From Rheinheimera sp. MM224 (GTDB lineage: Bacteria; Pseudomonadota; Gammaproteobacteria; Enterobacterales; Alteromonadaceae), in contig NZ_OX352320.1 in the NCBI RefSeq assembly GCF_947090785.1, positions 1,736,001 to 1,800,000 on the forward strand: a stretch of DNA of 64,000 nt, in the 5' to 3' direction. Shown here piece by piece: positions 37,234-45,972 of this stretch. The notes beneath the pieces are model-generated. The model had not been told where the DNA came from and made no database searches. It saw only the letters and a program-made list of their open reading frames with translations. A program made the position numbers and the translations under genes. The number at the start of each line of letters is the position of its first letter. The first letter of the stretch is position 1.

Positions 37234-37332
37234 ATATCCACGGACGGATGGTATGTCGAAAATGCAGGAGCATATTTTCGACGATATCCACGGACGGATG
37301 GTATGTCGAAAATGCAGGAGCATATTTTCGAC
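37234..37332. repeat. Two-unit 50-bp tandem direct repeat
   Basis: Units at 37234-37283 and 37284-37332 are identical up to the last base. Each contains ATCCACGGACGGATGG followed by a hairpin, GTCGAAAAT...ATTTTCGAC, with a GCAGGAGC centre. It lies directly after the lipase terminator and before sohB. The hairpin style resembles dispersed intergenic repeats in Vibrio/Shewanella-type genomes; I recognise no transposase for it. Confidence 0.85.
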
Positions 37333-37387
37333 TAATTTATTACCATAAGGCTACAATGCCGTTAGTTTTTCTTTAAAAGGAATAGAA

Positions 37388-38371
37388 GTGGAATTTTTAT
37401 ATCAATACGGTTTGTTTCTGGCGAAAACCGCCACTGTGGTGATAGCTGTGGCTGTCATTATTATTCTGGTGGTATCTGCCAAACAAAAAGCTAAAAAAGG
37501 CGAGCTGGAGTTTAGCGACCTGTCGGAAGATTACCGCGAACTAACCGCCGATCTGCAGCAACAGCTGCTGGATAAAAAAGCCTATAAAGCCTGGTTTAAA
37601 GGTCAAAAGCAAAAGGATGAGCCAAAAGATCGGCTTTTTGTGCTGGATTTTAATGGCAGTATGGATGCGCATGAAGTGGAGGCCTTGCGTGAAGAGGTCA
37701 CAGCTGTGTTAGCTGTTGCGACGGGCACAGATGAAGTATTGATCCGGTTGGAAAGTCCTGGTGGGGTAGTGCATGGTTATGGTCTGGCCGCCTCTCAGCT
37801 TGACAGAATCAAGCAGCAAAATATTCGTCTGACCGTGGCTGTCGACAAAGTAGCAGCCAGTGGTGGTTATATGATGGCTTGTATTGCGGACCGCATTTTA
37901 GCTGCACCTTTTGCTATTGTTGGCTCTATAGGTGTTGTTGCCCAGTTGCCTAACTTTCATAAGCTGTTGAAGAAGAACCATATAGATGTAGAGCAGTTTA
38001 CTGCAGGTGAATTTAAACGCACAGTCACAGTCTTTGCCGAAAATACTGAGAAAGGCCGTGAGAAGTTTCAGCAGGAACTGGAGCAAACTCATGTTTTATT
38101 TAAAGACTTTGTGTTTAAACACAGACCCATACTTCAGATGGAACAAGTCGCGACAGGTGAGCATTGGTTTGGTTATCAGGCGCTGGAGTTAAATTTAATC
38201 GACCAACTGCAAACCAGTGATGACTATCTGGTTCAGCACTTTAACAGCAAAAAAGTAGTGCAGGTGAAGTATCAGATCAAACGTAAACTGGCAGAAAAAG
38301 TCGGTTTAGCTGCAAGTACAGCCTTAGCTACCAGTCTGAACAAGTTATCTAACCTGAGTTTTTGGCGTTAA
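37388..38371 (+). CDS. sohB: SohB inner-membrane serine protease (S49 family)
   Basis: Signal peptide peptidase-like S49 protease. N-terminal membrane helix at about 10-30. The region LIRLESPGGVVHGYGLAASQLDRI and DKVAASGGYMMACIADRILA holds the catalytic Ser of the S49 family, with the catalytic Lys expected in the later GEFKRTVTVF segment. GTG start at 37388 with AAGG upstream; 327 aa, near E. coli SohB (349). tpm follows after 3 bp, so the two are likely co-transcribed. Confidence 0.93.
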   Translation: MEFLYQYGLFLAKTATVVIAVAVIIILVVSAKQKAKKGELEFSDLSEDYRELTADLQQQLLDKKAYKAWFKGQKQKDEPKDRLFVLDFNGSMDAHEVEALREEVTAVLAVATGTDEVLIRLESPGGVVHGYGLAASQLDRIKQQNIRLTVAVDKVAASGGYMMACIADRILAAPFAIVGSIGVVAQLPNFHKLLKKNHIDVEQFTAGEFKRTVTVFAENTEKGREKFQQELEQTHVLFKDFVFKHRPILQMEQVATGEHWFGYQALELNLIDQLQTSDDYLVQHFNSKKVVQVKYQIKRKLAEKVGLAASTALATSLNKLSNLSFWR

Positions 38372-38374
38372 GTT

Positions 38375-39025
38375 ATGCAGTCTGAGTTTTGGCATAATTG
38401 CTGGCAACAACAACGCATTGGCTTTCATCAAAATGAAATCCATCCGCTGTTACCTGTGGTGTTCTCTCAATTGAATTGGGACCCGTCAAAAGTGATTTTT
38501 GCACCTTTATGCGGTAAAAGCCTTGATCTGTGGTGGTTAGCAGAGCAAGGAAAAGTCATAGGTGCTGAGCTCTCTGAACTGGCATGCCAGCAGTTTTATC
38601 AGGATCAAGAGCAACCCTATTCAGTTTCAGCACAAGGTGATTTTCTGCGTTTTAGTCATCCCGCTGTGGATATATGGCAAGGTGACTACTTCGCTTTAAA
38701 GCCAGAGCAATTGGGCGAAATTGGGCTGGTTTATGATAGGGCTGCATTGATTGCCTTACCTTTGCAGATGCGAATTGACTACGTGCAGCAGTTAAAACGC
38801 TTATGCACAGGACCCGTTTCTTTGTTACTGCTGAGCCTTGAGTACCCGCAAGAAGAAATGTCGGGCCCTCCTTTTTCTGTGACTGAGCTGGAGGTCAGGC
38901 AGTTGTTTGATTTCGCAGTGTCCATTGAGTTAGTGGCGATGCGTAATCTGACAGGGCGACCTTTTGCGCAGAGGCAGTTTAACGTTAGCAGCCTTGTGGA
39001 AAAGGCATTTTGGATTTGCTGGTAA
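38375..39025 (+). CDS. tpm: Thiopurine S-methyltransferase
   Basis: SAM-dependent methyltransferase of the bacterial TPMT type. MQSEFWHNCWQQQRIGFHQNEIHP is the family N-terminus. FAPLCGKSLDLWWLAEQGKVIGAELSELA holds the SAM-binding motif, and LVYDRAALIALP is the second conserved block. 216 aa, normal. In bacteria it methylates thiopurines and, in some species, selenium or tellurium compounds. It lies 3 bp after sohB. Confidence 0.92.
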   Translation: MQSEFWHNCWQQQRIGFHQNEIHPLLPVVFSQLNWDPSKVIFAPLCGKSLDLWWLAEQGKVIGAELSELACQQFYQDQEQPYSVSAQGDFLRFSHPAVDIWQGDYFALKPEQLGEIGLVYDRAALIALPLQMRIDYVQQLKRLCTGPVSLLLLSLEYPQEEMSGPPFSVTELEVRQLFDFAVSIELVAMRNLTGRPFAQRQFNVSSLVEKAFWICW

Positions 39026-39041
39026 TTTGAAAATTGTTTGT

Positions 39042-39071
39042 AAAAAACGCCGCATATAGCGGCGTTTTTTT
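39042..39071. terminator. Bidirectional terminator
   Basis: AAAAAACGCCGC and GCGGCGTTTTTTT form a 12-bp stem with loop ATATA between converging tpm and the symporter gene. Confidence 0.93.
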
Positions 39072-39081
39072 ACGAGGATGT

Positions 39082-40389
39082 TTAAACGTTTCTGCCCGCA
39101 TCCGGGTTGTTAAAACAGGCTTCATCAAACTGGTTTTCGCTTTTGGCAACCAGACAAGACACCATCGCATCTCCGCTGATATTGACGGCTGTGCGGGTCA
39201 TATCTAACAGGCGGTCGACACCAATAATCAGTGCTATACCCTCGACAGGTAAACCAACCTGCTGCAGTACCATCGCCAGCATAATTAAACCTACACCAGG
39301 TACACCAGCCGTGCCTATCGACGCTAAAGTAGCCGTCAGAATCACCATCAGGTAATCCATAGTGGTTAAATCAATCTGGAATACCTGAGCAATAAATACG
39401 GTCGCTACACCCTGCATAATAGCGGTTCCATCCATATTGATGGTGGCGCCTAAAGGGATAGTGAATGAGGCGATATTGTTGCTGACACCGAGTTTTTTGG
39501 TGGTCGTTTCCATATTCACAGCCAGCGTTGCATTGCTGCTTGAGGTGCTGAAGGCAAACAAAGCTGCATCTTTCATTTTGCGGAAAAACATCAAAGGACT
39601 TAAACGGCCAAAGACTTTTAAGAAGGTGCCATAAACCACAAAACCGTGGAAAACTAATACAAAAAGTACAGTGGCAAAATACCAGACCAGGCTGCCCATA
39701 TCTTTCATATCCAGGGTAGTGAACAACTTTGCCATCAGGAAGAACACACCATAAGGGGCTAAAGCCATCATAAAGCCAACCAGCTTCATCACCACTTCGT
39801 TTAAATCATTAAAGAAATCCCGTACCCGCGCTCCGGCTTCACCACTCATGGCAACCGCCAGACCAAATAACACAGAGAATACGATAATTTGTAGCATTTC
39901 CCCTTTAGCCATGGCATCGACCGGATTGCTTGGGAACATGTTAATAAAAACTTCGGCTATTGAAGGGGCTGCGCCTGTCTGGAAGCTTGAATCTGCCACC
40001 ATATTAACGCCTGCGCCCGGAGACACTAACACCGCAAAGAAAATAGCCAGAGCAATAGCTATGGCTGTTGTTAAGGTAAATAAGCCCATGGCTTTGGCAC
40101 CCAAACGCCCCAGTGTATTCGGATCATTTAACGAGCTGGTACCACAGACGAGCGAGACAAAGACAAGAGGCACAACGAGCATTTTTAAGCTGGCAACAAA
40201 AATTTGTCCGCCGACATGAAAAATACCGTCAACAAAAAATGCCCGTAAGCCTAGTTCTGCGCCAAACAAACTTAAGGTTCGTTCTGCTTCACCTGCTAAC
40301 AGGAATTTAAATAAAGCACCCACCAGGATACCCAGTGCCATGCCGATCAGAATACGTGGTGTAAGGCCTAATTTCTTTTTTGAAGTCAT
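39082..40389 (-). CDS. Dicarboxylate/amino acid:cation symporter (DAACS family)
   Basis: GltP/GltT-type transporter for glutamate, aspartate or C4-dicarboxylates. Hallmarks are the serine-rich reentrant loop FSTSSSNATLAVNMETTTKKLG, the NMDGTA motif in PLGATINMDGTAIMQG, and GVPGVGLIMLAMVL (second hairpin). RLLDMTRTAVNISGDA near the C-terminus carries the substrate-binding Asp and Arg. The 435-aa length and eight membrane segments fit. The coupling ion (Na+ or H+) cannot be told. Confidence 0.93.
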   Translation of the reverse strand: MTSKKKLGLTPRILIGMALGILVGALFKFLLAGEAERTLSLFGAELGLRAFFVDGIFHVGGQIFVASLKMLVVPLVFVSLVCGTSSLNDPNTLGRLGAKAMGLFTLTTAIAIALAIFFAVLVSPGAGVNMVADSSFQTGAAPSIAEVFINMFPSNPVDAMAKGEMLQIIVFSVLFGLAVAMSGEAGARVRDFFNDLNEVVMKLVGFMMALAPYGVFFLMAKLFTTLDMKDMGSLVWYFATVLFVLVFHGFVVYGTFLKVFGRLSPLMFFRKMKDAALFAFSTSSSNATLAVNMETTTKKLGVSNNIASFTIPLGATINMDGTAIMQGVATVFIAQVFQIDLTTMDYLMVILTATLASIGTAGVPGVGLIMLAMVLQQVGLPVEGIALIIGVDRLLDMTRTAVNISGDAMVSCLVAKSENQFDEACFNNPDAGRNV

Positions 40390-40557
40390 TTTTATTTTGT
40401 TATCAGTCCGGAAAATGCCGCTTAGCCTACCAGTTTGTGAACCAAAAGAAAAACCGCAACTGACTGAATTATTTTGCGTTGTGACTTAGCCCGTTGCAGA
40501 AGTTTCGACTAAGCTAGAATAATTACAATAAGTTAGCGCATCCAAGGGAGAATCCAG

Positions 40558-42783
40558 ATGCTTAGAGTCCGCTGTTACTTTGTCATCGTTGTTTTAGCTT
40601 TGTTGGCTGCATGTGGCGGTGGAGGTGGCACTATCAGCGATGATGGTGACGGTGGTGGGACCACCGAAGTGATCAATATCAGTCTGTCGTTAACCAATGC
40701 ATCTGGTGTGGTGTCGTCAGAAGTGAGCAAAGCTCAACCTTTAACATTAACCGCAACCTTAACTTCTTCAACGGGTCGTTCGATGTCCGGGCAGTTAGTG
40801 ACCTTCAGTTTTAATGATGCGTTATTAGCCAGTTTTAATAACGAAGCAGGCACAGCTCAAACCAATAGTAATGGAGTCGCGACTATAGGTGTTTTGGTTG
40901 GCACCAAAAGTGGTGCCGGTACTATAGCGGCTACTTTAACCGGCGGGCAATCTACAACCATAAGTTTTGCTTCAGCGGGGGATGCAGATGATGTTGAACC
41001 TGAAAAGCCGGTTGGCTCGCTACGCCTGATTGCAGACAATTTACAGTTAGGCTCAGGCGAAACGGCGCAAGTGGCTTTGTCTGCAGTGGTTTTGGACACC
41101 AGCAATATATTACAACCAGGTGTGACTGTGCAATTCAGTGCCAGCTCTGGCGAGTTGCAGGTCGTCAGTGCTGTGACGGAAGCGGATGGTGTTGCCAAAG
41201 CGACCTTATCAAGCAGTGTGGACTCGTCATTACGCACAATTACAGTGACGGCCTCAGTCGGTGATAAAACTGCGACCGTTGATATTAATGTGGTGGGAAC
41301 CTCGATTTTAATCAGTGCACCACGTTCTATGGTGTTATCGGACGAAGTGACCATCACAGCGGACTTAACCGACTTTGATGGTAAAGGTATACAAGGTCAA
41401 ACCTTGGCTGTGACCTCGTCTTTAGGTAACCCTATTACCAGTGCGTCCCTGGTCACTGCGGGTAATAGTGGCCGGGTATCATTCAACTACAGAGCGACTC
41501 AGGGGGGGACAGATGAACTGACGGTGACAGGTTTGGGGGCTACGGCTTCGGTAACTATAAATATTCAGTCTGACCAGTTTAGATTTCTTAGGACAGAAGT
41601 GATAGAGGTAGATTTAGGGATAGAAGAGGACATTGATCGCAAACTGAGTCTGGAGTGGCTGGTCAATAGTAGCCCAAAAGAAGGAGGTGAACTGACCTTT
41701 ACGACGACCCGAGGCACAGTGAACGACAGTGAGGATGCTATGGGGTCATCTATCTCCATCTCAGCAGAAACGAATTCTCAGGGTAGAGCTGATGTGTTTG
41801 TTCATTCAGACTTCGCTGGTTTCGCCAATATAGTCGCGACGGAGGACAATAATGGTGCAGGTGATGTGTTAACCACTCAGACCCGAATTGAGTTTGTAGC
41901 TAAAACACCTGACACTATTGAAGCTCAAGCATTTCCTGCTCAGGTGGGATCAGGAGAACAAAGCATTGTTCGGGCAATAGTTCGTGATGAAAACAAGAAT
42001 CCGGTAAAAAATCAGACCGTTGCATTTACCTTGGTTGGGGCGCCCGGTGGACAAATAGACCCTTCAACAGCAGTGACTAACTCTCAAGGTTTGGCTAGCA
42101 CAGTGTTTACGGCGGATAACACTACAGGAGCCGGCACAGGTCATAACCTGAACGTGCAAGCAACCTTGTTGGATCAACTATCAATAAGTAAATTGGTGCC
42201 GATATCTGTCGGTTCCAGGACTTTATTTTTTAGGTTTGGTACAGGAAATACAATTAAAGCTCCTAGCAACACATTGTTTGCACAGGAATTCTCTGTTTTG
42301 GTGACTGATTCATCTGGAAATCCTGTGGCAGGTCAAGATCTTAATGTTTCAGTATTATCTGTGAGTTACGACAAAGGGGAGTGGGTTCCTATACCTGACC
42401 TGATTGATTTTGAGTATTGGCACGCAGACAGCTCGGGCGCTGTAACAGACTGTCAAAGTGAAGATATAAATAACAACGGAATACTGGATGACGGTGAGGA
42501 TACAAACGGAAACGACCAGTTGACGCCTGGTAATGTAGCATCAGTACCTCGTACAGTGACTGCTGATTCTAATGGTATTGCTACATTTGATATGACCTAC
42601 CCAAGAGATATTGCACCATGGACTGAAGTTCTCATTACAGTGTCAGGTTTTGCAGATGGCACTGAAAATATATCCAGCAGGGAGTTCAGAACTCGTGTTT
42701 CAGGTGAATATATTGCTGATGAAACAGCAGCTCCAGCCAGAAATCCTTATGGTGAAGGAGCGTTTTGTACCGACACAGATTGA
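40558..42783 (+). CDS. Lipoprotein with tandem Ig-like (Big_1/invasin-type) domains
   Basis: 741 aa with a lipoprotein signal (Cys19 in LLAACGGGGG) then a Gly/Asp-rich linker. Repeated modules have the bacterial Ig-like pattern of hydrophobic strands with G-x-A/V near the end: VTFSFNDALL...TNSNGVATIGVLVGT, VQFSASSGELQ...TEADGVAKATLSS, VAFTLVGAPG...TNSQGLASTVFTA, and a final SNGIATFDMTYP. This suggests about five domains in an elongated surface or periplasmic protein. A DINNNGILDDGEDTNGND segment near residues 640-657 looks calcium-binding. An IS3 element is inserted 22 bp after its stop. Function unknown; adhesion is possible. Confidence 0.78.
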   Translation: MLRVRCYFVIVVLALLAACGGGGGTISDDGDGGGTTEVINISLSLTNASGVVSSEVSKAQPLTLTATLTSSTGRSMSGQLVTFSFNDALLASFNNEAGTAQTNSNGVATIGVLVGTKSGAGTIAATLTGGQSTTISFASAGDADDVEPEKPVGSLRLIADNLQLGSGETAQVALSAVVLDTSNILQPGVTVQFSASSGELQVVSAVTEADGVAKATLSSSVDSSLRTITVTASVGDKTATVDINVVGTSILISAPRSMVLSDEVTITADLTDFDGKGIQGQTLAVTSSLGNPITSASLVTAGNSGRVSFNYRATQGGTDELTVTGLGATASVTINIQSDQFRFLRTEVIEVDLGIEEDIDRKLSLEWLVNSSPKEGGELTFTTTRGTVNDSEDAMGSSISISAETNSQGRADVFVHSDFAGFANIVATEDNNGAGDVLTTQTRIEFVAKTPDTIEAQAFPAQVGSGEQSIVRAIVRDENKNPVKNQTVAFTLVGAPGGQIDPSTAVTNSQGLASTVFTADNTTGAGTGHNLNVQATLLDQLSISKLVPISVGSRTLFFRFGTGNTIKAPSNTLFAQEFSVLVTDSSGNPVAGQDLNVSVLSVSYDKGEWVPIPDLIDFEYWHADSSGAVTDCQSEDINNNGILDDGEDTNGNDQLTPGNVASVPRTVTADSNGIATFDMTYPRDIAPWTEVLITVSGFADGTENISSREFRTRVSGEYIADETAAPARNPYGEGAFCTDTD

Positions 42784-42838
42784 AATTGATGACCGTACTT
42801 TTTAATGACTCGTCCTACTATACGTTGACGGTTTTGAA

Positions 42839-43651
42839 TTAAGCCAGTTGCATAATGCAACTGGCTTTTTTGTGCACTTCGTTTGGCGTTTTCATGCCCA
42901 AACTAAGATGCGGCCTGTATTCATTATAGATTGCGATAGATTGCTTCACTGCTCGCTTTAACTCGTCCTGATTTCGACACCTTGTCAGTAGAAACTCATG
43001 TTTGAGAATGCCATTGATACGCTCTGCCAGAGCATTCTGATAGCAATCATACCCATCCGTCATCGAAGGGATAATGGCATGTAACTGCAACTGCTTTTGG
43101 TACTCTTTTGAACAGTACTGTGAACCTCTGTCTGAATGATGAATTAAAGGACACCCAGTCATACGGTTTTTAGTCGCTTGCTGTAACGCCCGGCCAATAT
43201 CCGTCGCTGTCATCGTTGAAGAGACGTCATGCCCCATAATTCTTCGACTATAAGCATCTGTGACCAGTGATAAATATTGAACACCTTCGTCGGTTTCAAG
43301 GTACGTAATATCGCTCACAAAAACCTGTTCAGGTCGGGTGATTATTAACCCTTTCATCAGGTTGGGATGTTTTTTCATCCAATGCTTACTGTCGGTCGTC
43401 TTGTGGTAATTCCGAGGTCTTTTTATCAGAAGGTTTTCGCTGCGCAGGTAGCTAAATAAGCCATCACGACCCAGTTTAATACCACACTCTTCTAATTTGG
43501 GCTTGAGCACATGATAGAGCTTTCGGGTTCCCAGGCGCGGCATAAACCGGCGGAGGTCCCTCACCATGGCCTGAACTGGCTGCAAGGCAAAAGCCCGTGA
43601 TTGATAACGGCTCTCGGCTTGATAAATGGACTGTCGGGATATACCCATCAC
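42839..43651 (-). CDS. IS3-family transposase OrfB (DDE integrase core)
   Basis: 270 aa from the first start codon, with an HTH_21-like N-terminus and rve core. DDE residues are visible in FVSDITYLET, IHHSDRGSQY and QNALAERINGILKHEF. The frame stays open upstream through LSQLCRVMGISRQ, overlapping the end of orfA, so the functional product may be an OrfAB fusion made by -1 frameshifting. The first codon here is GTG/ATG near 43651. No internal stop; likely an active copy. Confidence 0.93.
   Translation of the reverse strand: MMGISRQSIYQAESRYQSRAFALQPVQAMVRDLRRFMPRLGTRKLYHVLKPKLEECGIKLGRDGLFSYLRSENLLIKRPRNYHKTTDSKHWMKKHPNLMKGLIITRPEQVFVSDITYLETDEGVQYLSLVTDAYSRRIMGHDVSSTMTATDIGRALQQATKNRMTGCPLIHHSDRGSQYCSKEYQKQLQLHAIIPSMTDGYDCYQNALAERINGILKHEFLLTRCRNQDELKRAVKQSIAIYNEYRPHLSLGMKTPNEVHKKASCIMQLA
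42842..42871. terminator. Hairpin at the end of orfB
   Basis: AGCCAGTTGCAT (42842-42853) and ATGCAACTGGCT (42855-42866) form a perfect 12-bp palindrome followed by T-run to 42871, on the plus strand. It overlaps the orfB end and may block read-through into the transposase from the Ig-like gene. Confidence 0.6.
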
Positions 43652-43671
43652 CCGACACAGCTGCGATAAGC

Positions 43672-44085
43672 TTATTTGAGCTTGGCTCTGGAGTTTCCTA
43701 ACCCCATGTCGACAAGCTTTTTTCGCAGCTGGGTTCCTTGTGTAGTATCAATGTAATCAATCATTTCATTGAGAACGAGATTCCGGACTTTTTCATCTTC
43801 GAGCTTACGTTCAAGCTCTTTAATCCGCTGCTCAGGGGTTGGATTGGACTGAGTCATGAGAGTTAACCTCGGGTTGTGCCAATCTTGACGACCATGCTTA
43901 CGAAGCCACGTCAAAACAGTACTTTTTCCTTGTATCCCATATCTAGCTTGCGCTTGCTTATACGTCAACTCGCCTTCTTCTACTTGCTCAACCACTGTCA
44001 ATTTAAAAGTTAATGTGTAGTCTCGCTGTGTCCGCTTACGGTTTGATTTAATTGGCTTATCCATAATAAGTCTCCAATCTGTCAA
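43672..44085 (-). CDS. IS3-family transposase OrfA (HTH)
   Basis: 137 aa with the typical HTH_28-like region (YTLTFKLTVVEQVEEGELTYKQAQARYGIQGKSTVLTWLRKHG) and a following Leu/Glu coiled coil (RIKELERKLEDEKVRNLVLNEMID). It would bind the terminal repeats. It lies in the frame +1 relative to orfB and its stop is inside the open extension of orfB. Intact. Confidence 0.92.
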   Translation of the reverse strand: MTDWRLIMDKPIKSNRKRTQRDYTLTFKLTVVEQVEEGELTYKQAQARYGIQGKSTVLTWLRKHGRQDWHNPRLTLMTQSNPTPEQRIKELERKLEDEKVRNLVLNEMIDYIDTTQGTQLRKKLVDMGLGNSRAKLK

Positions 44086-44114
44086 CTTATTTCAGGACGG
44101 GTCATAAGGGATAA

Positions 44115-44142
44115 AAAAGGCGGATTTATTATCCGCCTTTTT
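44115..44142. terminator. Bidirectional terminator beside the IS
   Basis: AAAAGGCGGAT and ATCCGCCTTTTT form an 11-bp stem with loop TTATT. It serves astB on the minus strand and probably served the Ig-like gene before the IS inserted between them. Confidence 0.88.
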
Positions 44143-44158
44143 GCTGTAACGCGAGGTA

Positions 44159-45502
44159 TCAATTACGCTGGAACTGATAGACAGAACCTAGTTTTAAGAT
44201 TTTTGTCAGTTCATCCAACGCCTGACGGCTTTCAATCAGCAGCTGTGGATCGGCTAAATCCGCTTCGCTGATTTCGTCACGATAGTGTGTATCCACCCAT
44301 TGATTTAACCGGACAAACAAAGTGTCACTCATCAGCACTGCCGGATTGACTGCCTGATGTTCTGCTTCGCTCATAGCCACACGTAAACGTAAACAGGCAG
44401 GCCCACCGCCATTTTGCATACTTTGTTTTACATCAAAATAATGCACCTGACGCACCGGAGTGCCACGTCCTGTCAGTTGTTCCAGATACGCGGATACAGT
44501 GTCGCTGTCACGGCATTCTGTTGGCGCAATAATGGCCATATCGCCGTTTGGCAAAGTCACCAACTGGGTGTTAAACAGATAGGTTTTCACTGCTTCTGAC
44601 ACCGACACTTCAGAAGTTTTCACTTCAATAAAGTGTAAATCAGCAGCAGAGCCAAACTTACGGCGAATTTCATCGAGCTTGCTTTGGGTATCGACAAAAG
44701 CCTGTTCGTGAAAAAACAGCACGTTTTGGTTGCCCACAGCTATGACGTCATTGTGAAAGACACCCTGATCAATCACATCCGGGTTTTGTTGCATCATCAC
44801 AGCGCCGTTTTCGGACAAGCCATGCAGGCGTGCGACCGCTTCACAAGCTTCCAGCGTATGCCGGGCAGGGAAGCGTTTAGGTGCAGGCTTAGACGAATCG
44901 AAGGCGTAACGGCCGTAAACAAACAGCTCAACGCCTGACGTACCGTAATCACTGCATAAACGGGTATGGTTGGCAGCACCTTCATCACCAAAGTGATCGT
45001 TGTCTGGCAAATGCTGGTGATGAGCAAAATGTTTGTCATCACTGAACATCGCCTTGAGGATACGGCCTGTGGTGACAGGTTCCAGCGATCGGTGAAACTT
45101 ATTGGTTAAGTTCGCCGGAGTAAAATGAATTTTACCGTCCGCTGTATCTGCACTTGGCGAAATAGTCGCGGCATTGGCTGTCCACATGCTGGAGGCTGAA
45201 CAAACAGCTTTCAGTACTGCTGGAGCTTGTTTTGCAGCTTTACTGATGACTTCGCTGTCCGTGCCGGTAAAGCCTAAACGTCTTAAAGTGTAGACATCAG
45301 GCCGTTCCTGTGGAGCCAGTACGCCTTGTACTAAACCCAACTCAGACAAAGACTTCATCTTCTGCAAACCCTGTTTAGCGGCTTGTTTCGGATTGGAGGT
45401 GTTTTTGGCGTTATTTAGCGAGGCAACGTTGCCGATGGATAATCCGGCATAGTTGTGCGTCGGCCCGACCAGGCCGTCAAAATTTGCTTCAAAGAACTTC
45501 AT
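44159..45502 (-). CDS. astB: N-succinylarginine dihydrolase
   Basis: Second step of the arginine succinyltransferase (AST) pathway: N-succinylarginine to N-succinylornithine, CO2 and ammonia. The start [25 protein letters not shown] is strongly diagnostic, and the length is exactly the E. coli 447 aa. [16 protein letters not shown] follows. The late [11 protein letters not shown] carries the catalytic Cys. No other ast gene (astA, C, D, E) is adjacent; they must lie elsewhere or the pathway is split. Confidence 0.94.
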   Translation of the reverse strand: MKFFEANFDGLVGPTHNYAGLSIGNVASLNNAKNTSNPKQAAKQGLQKMKSLSELGLVQGVLAPQERPDVYTLRRLGFTGTDSEVISKAAKQAPAVLKAVCSASSMWTANAATISPSADTADGKIHFTPANLTNKFHRSLEPVTTGRILKAMFSDDKHFAHHQHLPDNDHFGDEGAANHTRLCSDYGTSGVELFVYGRYAFDSSKPAPKRFPARHTLEACEAVARLHGLSENGAVMMQQNPDVIDQGVFHNDVIAVGNQNVLFFHEQAFVDTQSKLDEIRRKFGSAADLHFIEVKTSEVSVSEAVKTYLFNTQLVTLPNGDMAIIAPTECRDSDTVSAYLEQLTGRGTPVRQVHYFDVKQSMQNGGGPACLRLRVAMSEAEHQAVNPAVLMSDTLFVRLNQWVDTHYRDEISEADLADPQLLIESRQALDELTKILKLGSVYQFQRN

Positions 45503-45572
45503 TTTTGCTTTATTCCTTCATTTTTGGGAAGGGGCTCTGCTTTTATTATTATTGCGGCCGTTGCTTCATTTT

Positions 45573-45694
45573 TCCCTGCGTACTTAAAGCCACAGCGTTG
45601 TTGACTGCGCTACTCGCCCCAGTCACATAAGACAACTATGCTCCCGGGGGCTCGCTCGCTTGTCGCCTAGCTGTAACTTCAATTGCTTTGGGTA
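45573..45694 (-). repeat. ERIC-like element, copy 2
   Basis: About 122 bp in reverse orientation relative to copy 1. Core GCCCCAGTCACATAAG and CTATGCTCCCGGGGG, ending TTGCTTTGGGTA. It sits directly against copy 3, 2 bp away. Confidence 0.75.
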
Positions 45695-45696
45695 AC

Positions 45697-45817
45697 AACC
45701 CTGCGTACTTAAAGCTACAGCGTTGTTGACTGCGCTACTCGCTCCTGTCACATAAGACAACTATGCTCCTGGGGTCTCGCTCGCTTGTCGCTGTGCTGCG
45801 ACTTTTGTTACTTTATG
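45697..45817 (-). repeat. ERIC-like element, copy 3
   Basis: About 121 bp, same orientation as copy 2 and nearly identical over the first 60 bp (CTGCGTACTTAAAGC...CATAAGACAACTATGCTCC). The far end is more diverged and lacks the GGGTA terminus. Confidence 0.75.
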
Positions 45818-45889
45818 CAGGACCCGCTGATTTATTCAGCGAAAAGTCACTAAATTGTGACCTTCTGGCATAATAATGAACTTATTCTC

Positions 45890-45918
45890 TTGTCACAACT
45901 TGAGTTTACGGATATACG
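45890..45918 (+). promoter_or_regulatory. Putative topA promoter
   Basis: TTGTCA at 45890-45895 and TATACG at 45913-45918 with 17-bp spacing, 54 bp before the topA ATG. Confidence 0.55.
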
Positions 45919-45972
45919 TTAAAAAAGAAGTGCCCTGTGGCACGCTAAAAGGTCAGGGATCTCAATCATAAA

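Larger units (their letters stand above)
42806..44104 (-). mobile_element. IS3-family insertion sequence, complete
   Basis: A 1299-bp element with imperfect terminal inverted repeats: TGACTCGTCCT... at the left and TGACCCGTCCT... (read on the minus strand) at the right, continuing with a shared GTTGAC block. Ends are TG...CA. TAA at 42803-42805 and TAA at 44105-44107 form a 3-bp target duplication. It carries orfA and orfB on the minus strand, both intact. Confidence 0.93.
45503..45972. other. Gap between divergent astB and topA (470 bp)
   Basis: Contains two head-to-tail ERIC-like elements (45573-45817), then two short hairpins (CGCTGA/TCAGCG at 45825-45841, GTCAC/GTGAC at 45846-45861) and the topA promoter. 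No coding potential seen. Confidence 0.8.

Noticed and set aside
37234..37332. Possible CRISPR array
   Set aside because: Two abutting repeats without spacers and no cas genes; it is a plain tandem duplication.
45825..45861. Two adjacent short hairpins upstream of topA
   Set aside because: Stems of 5-6 bp in AT-rich DNA; not enough to call a regulatory RNA or operator.
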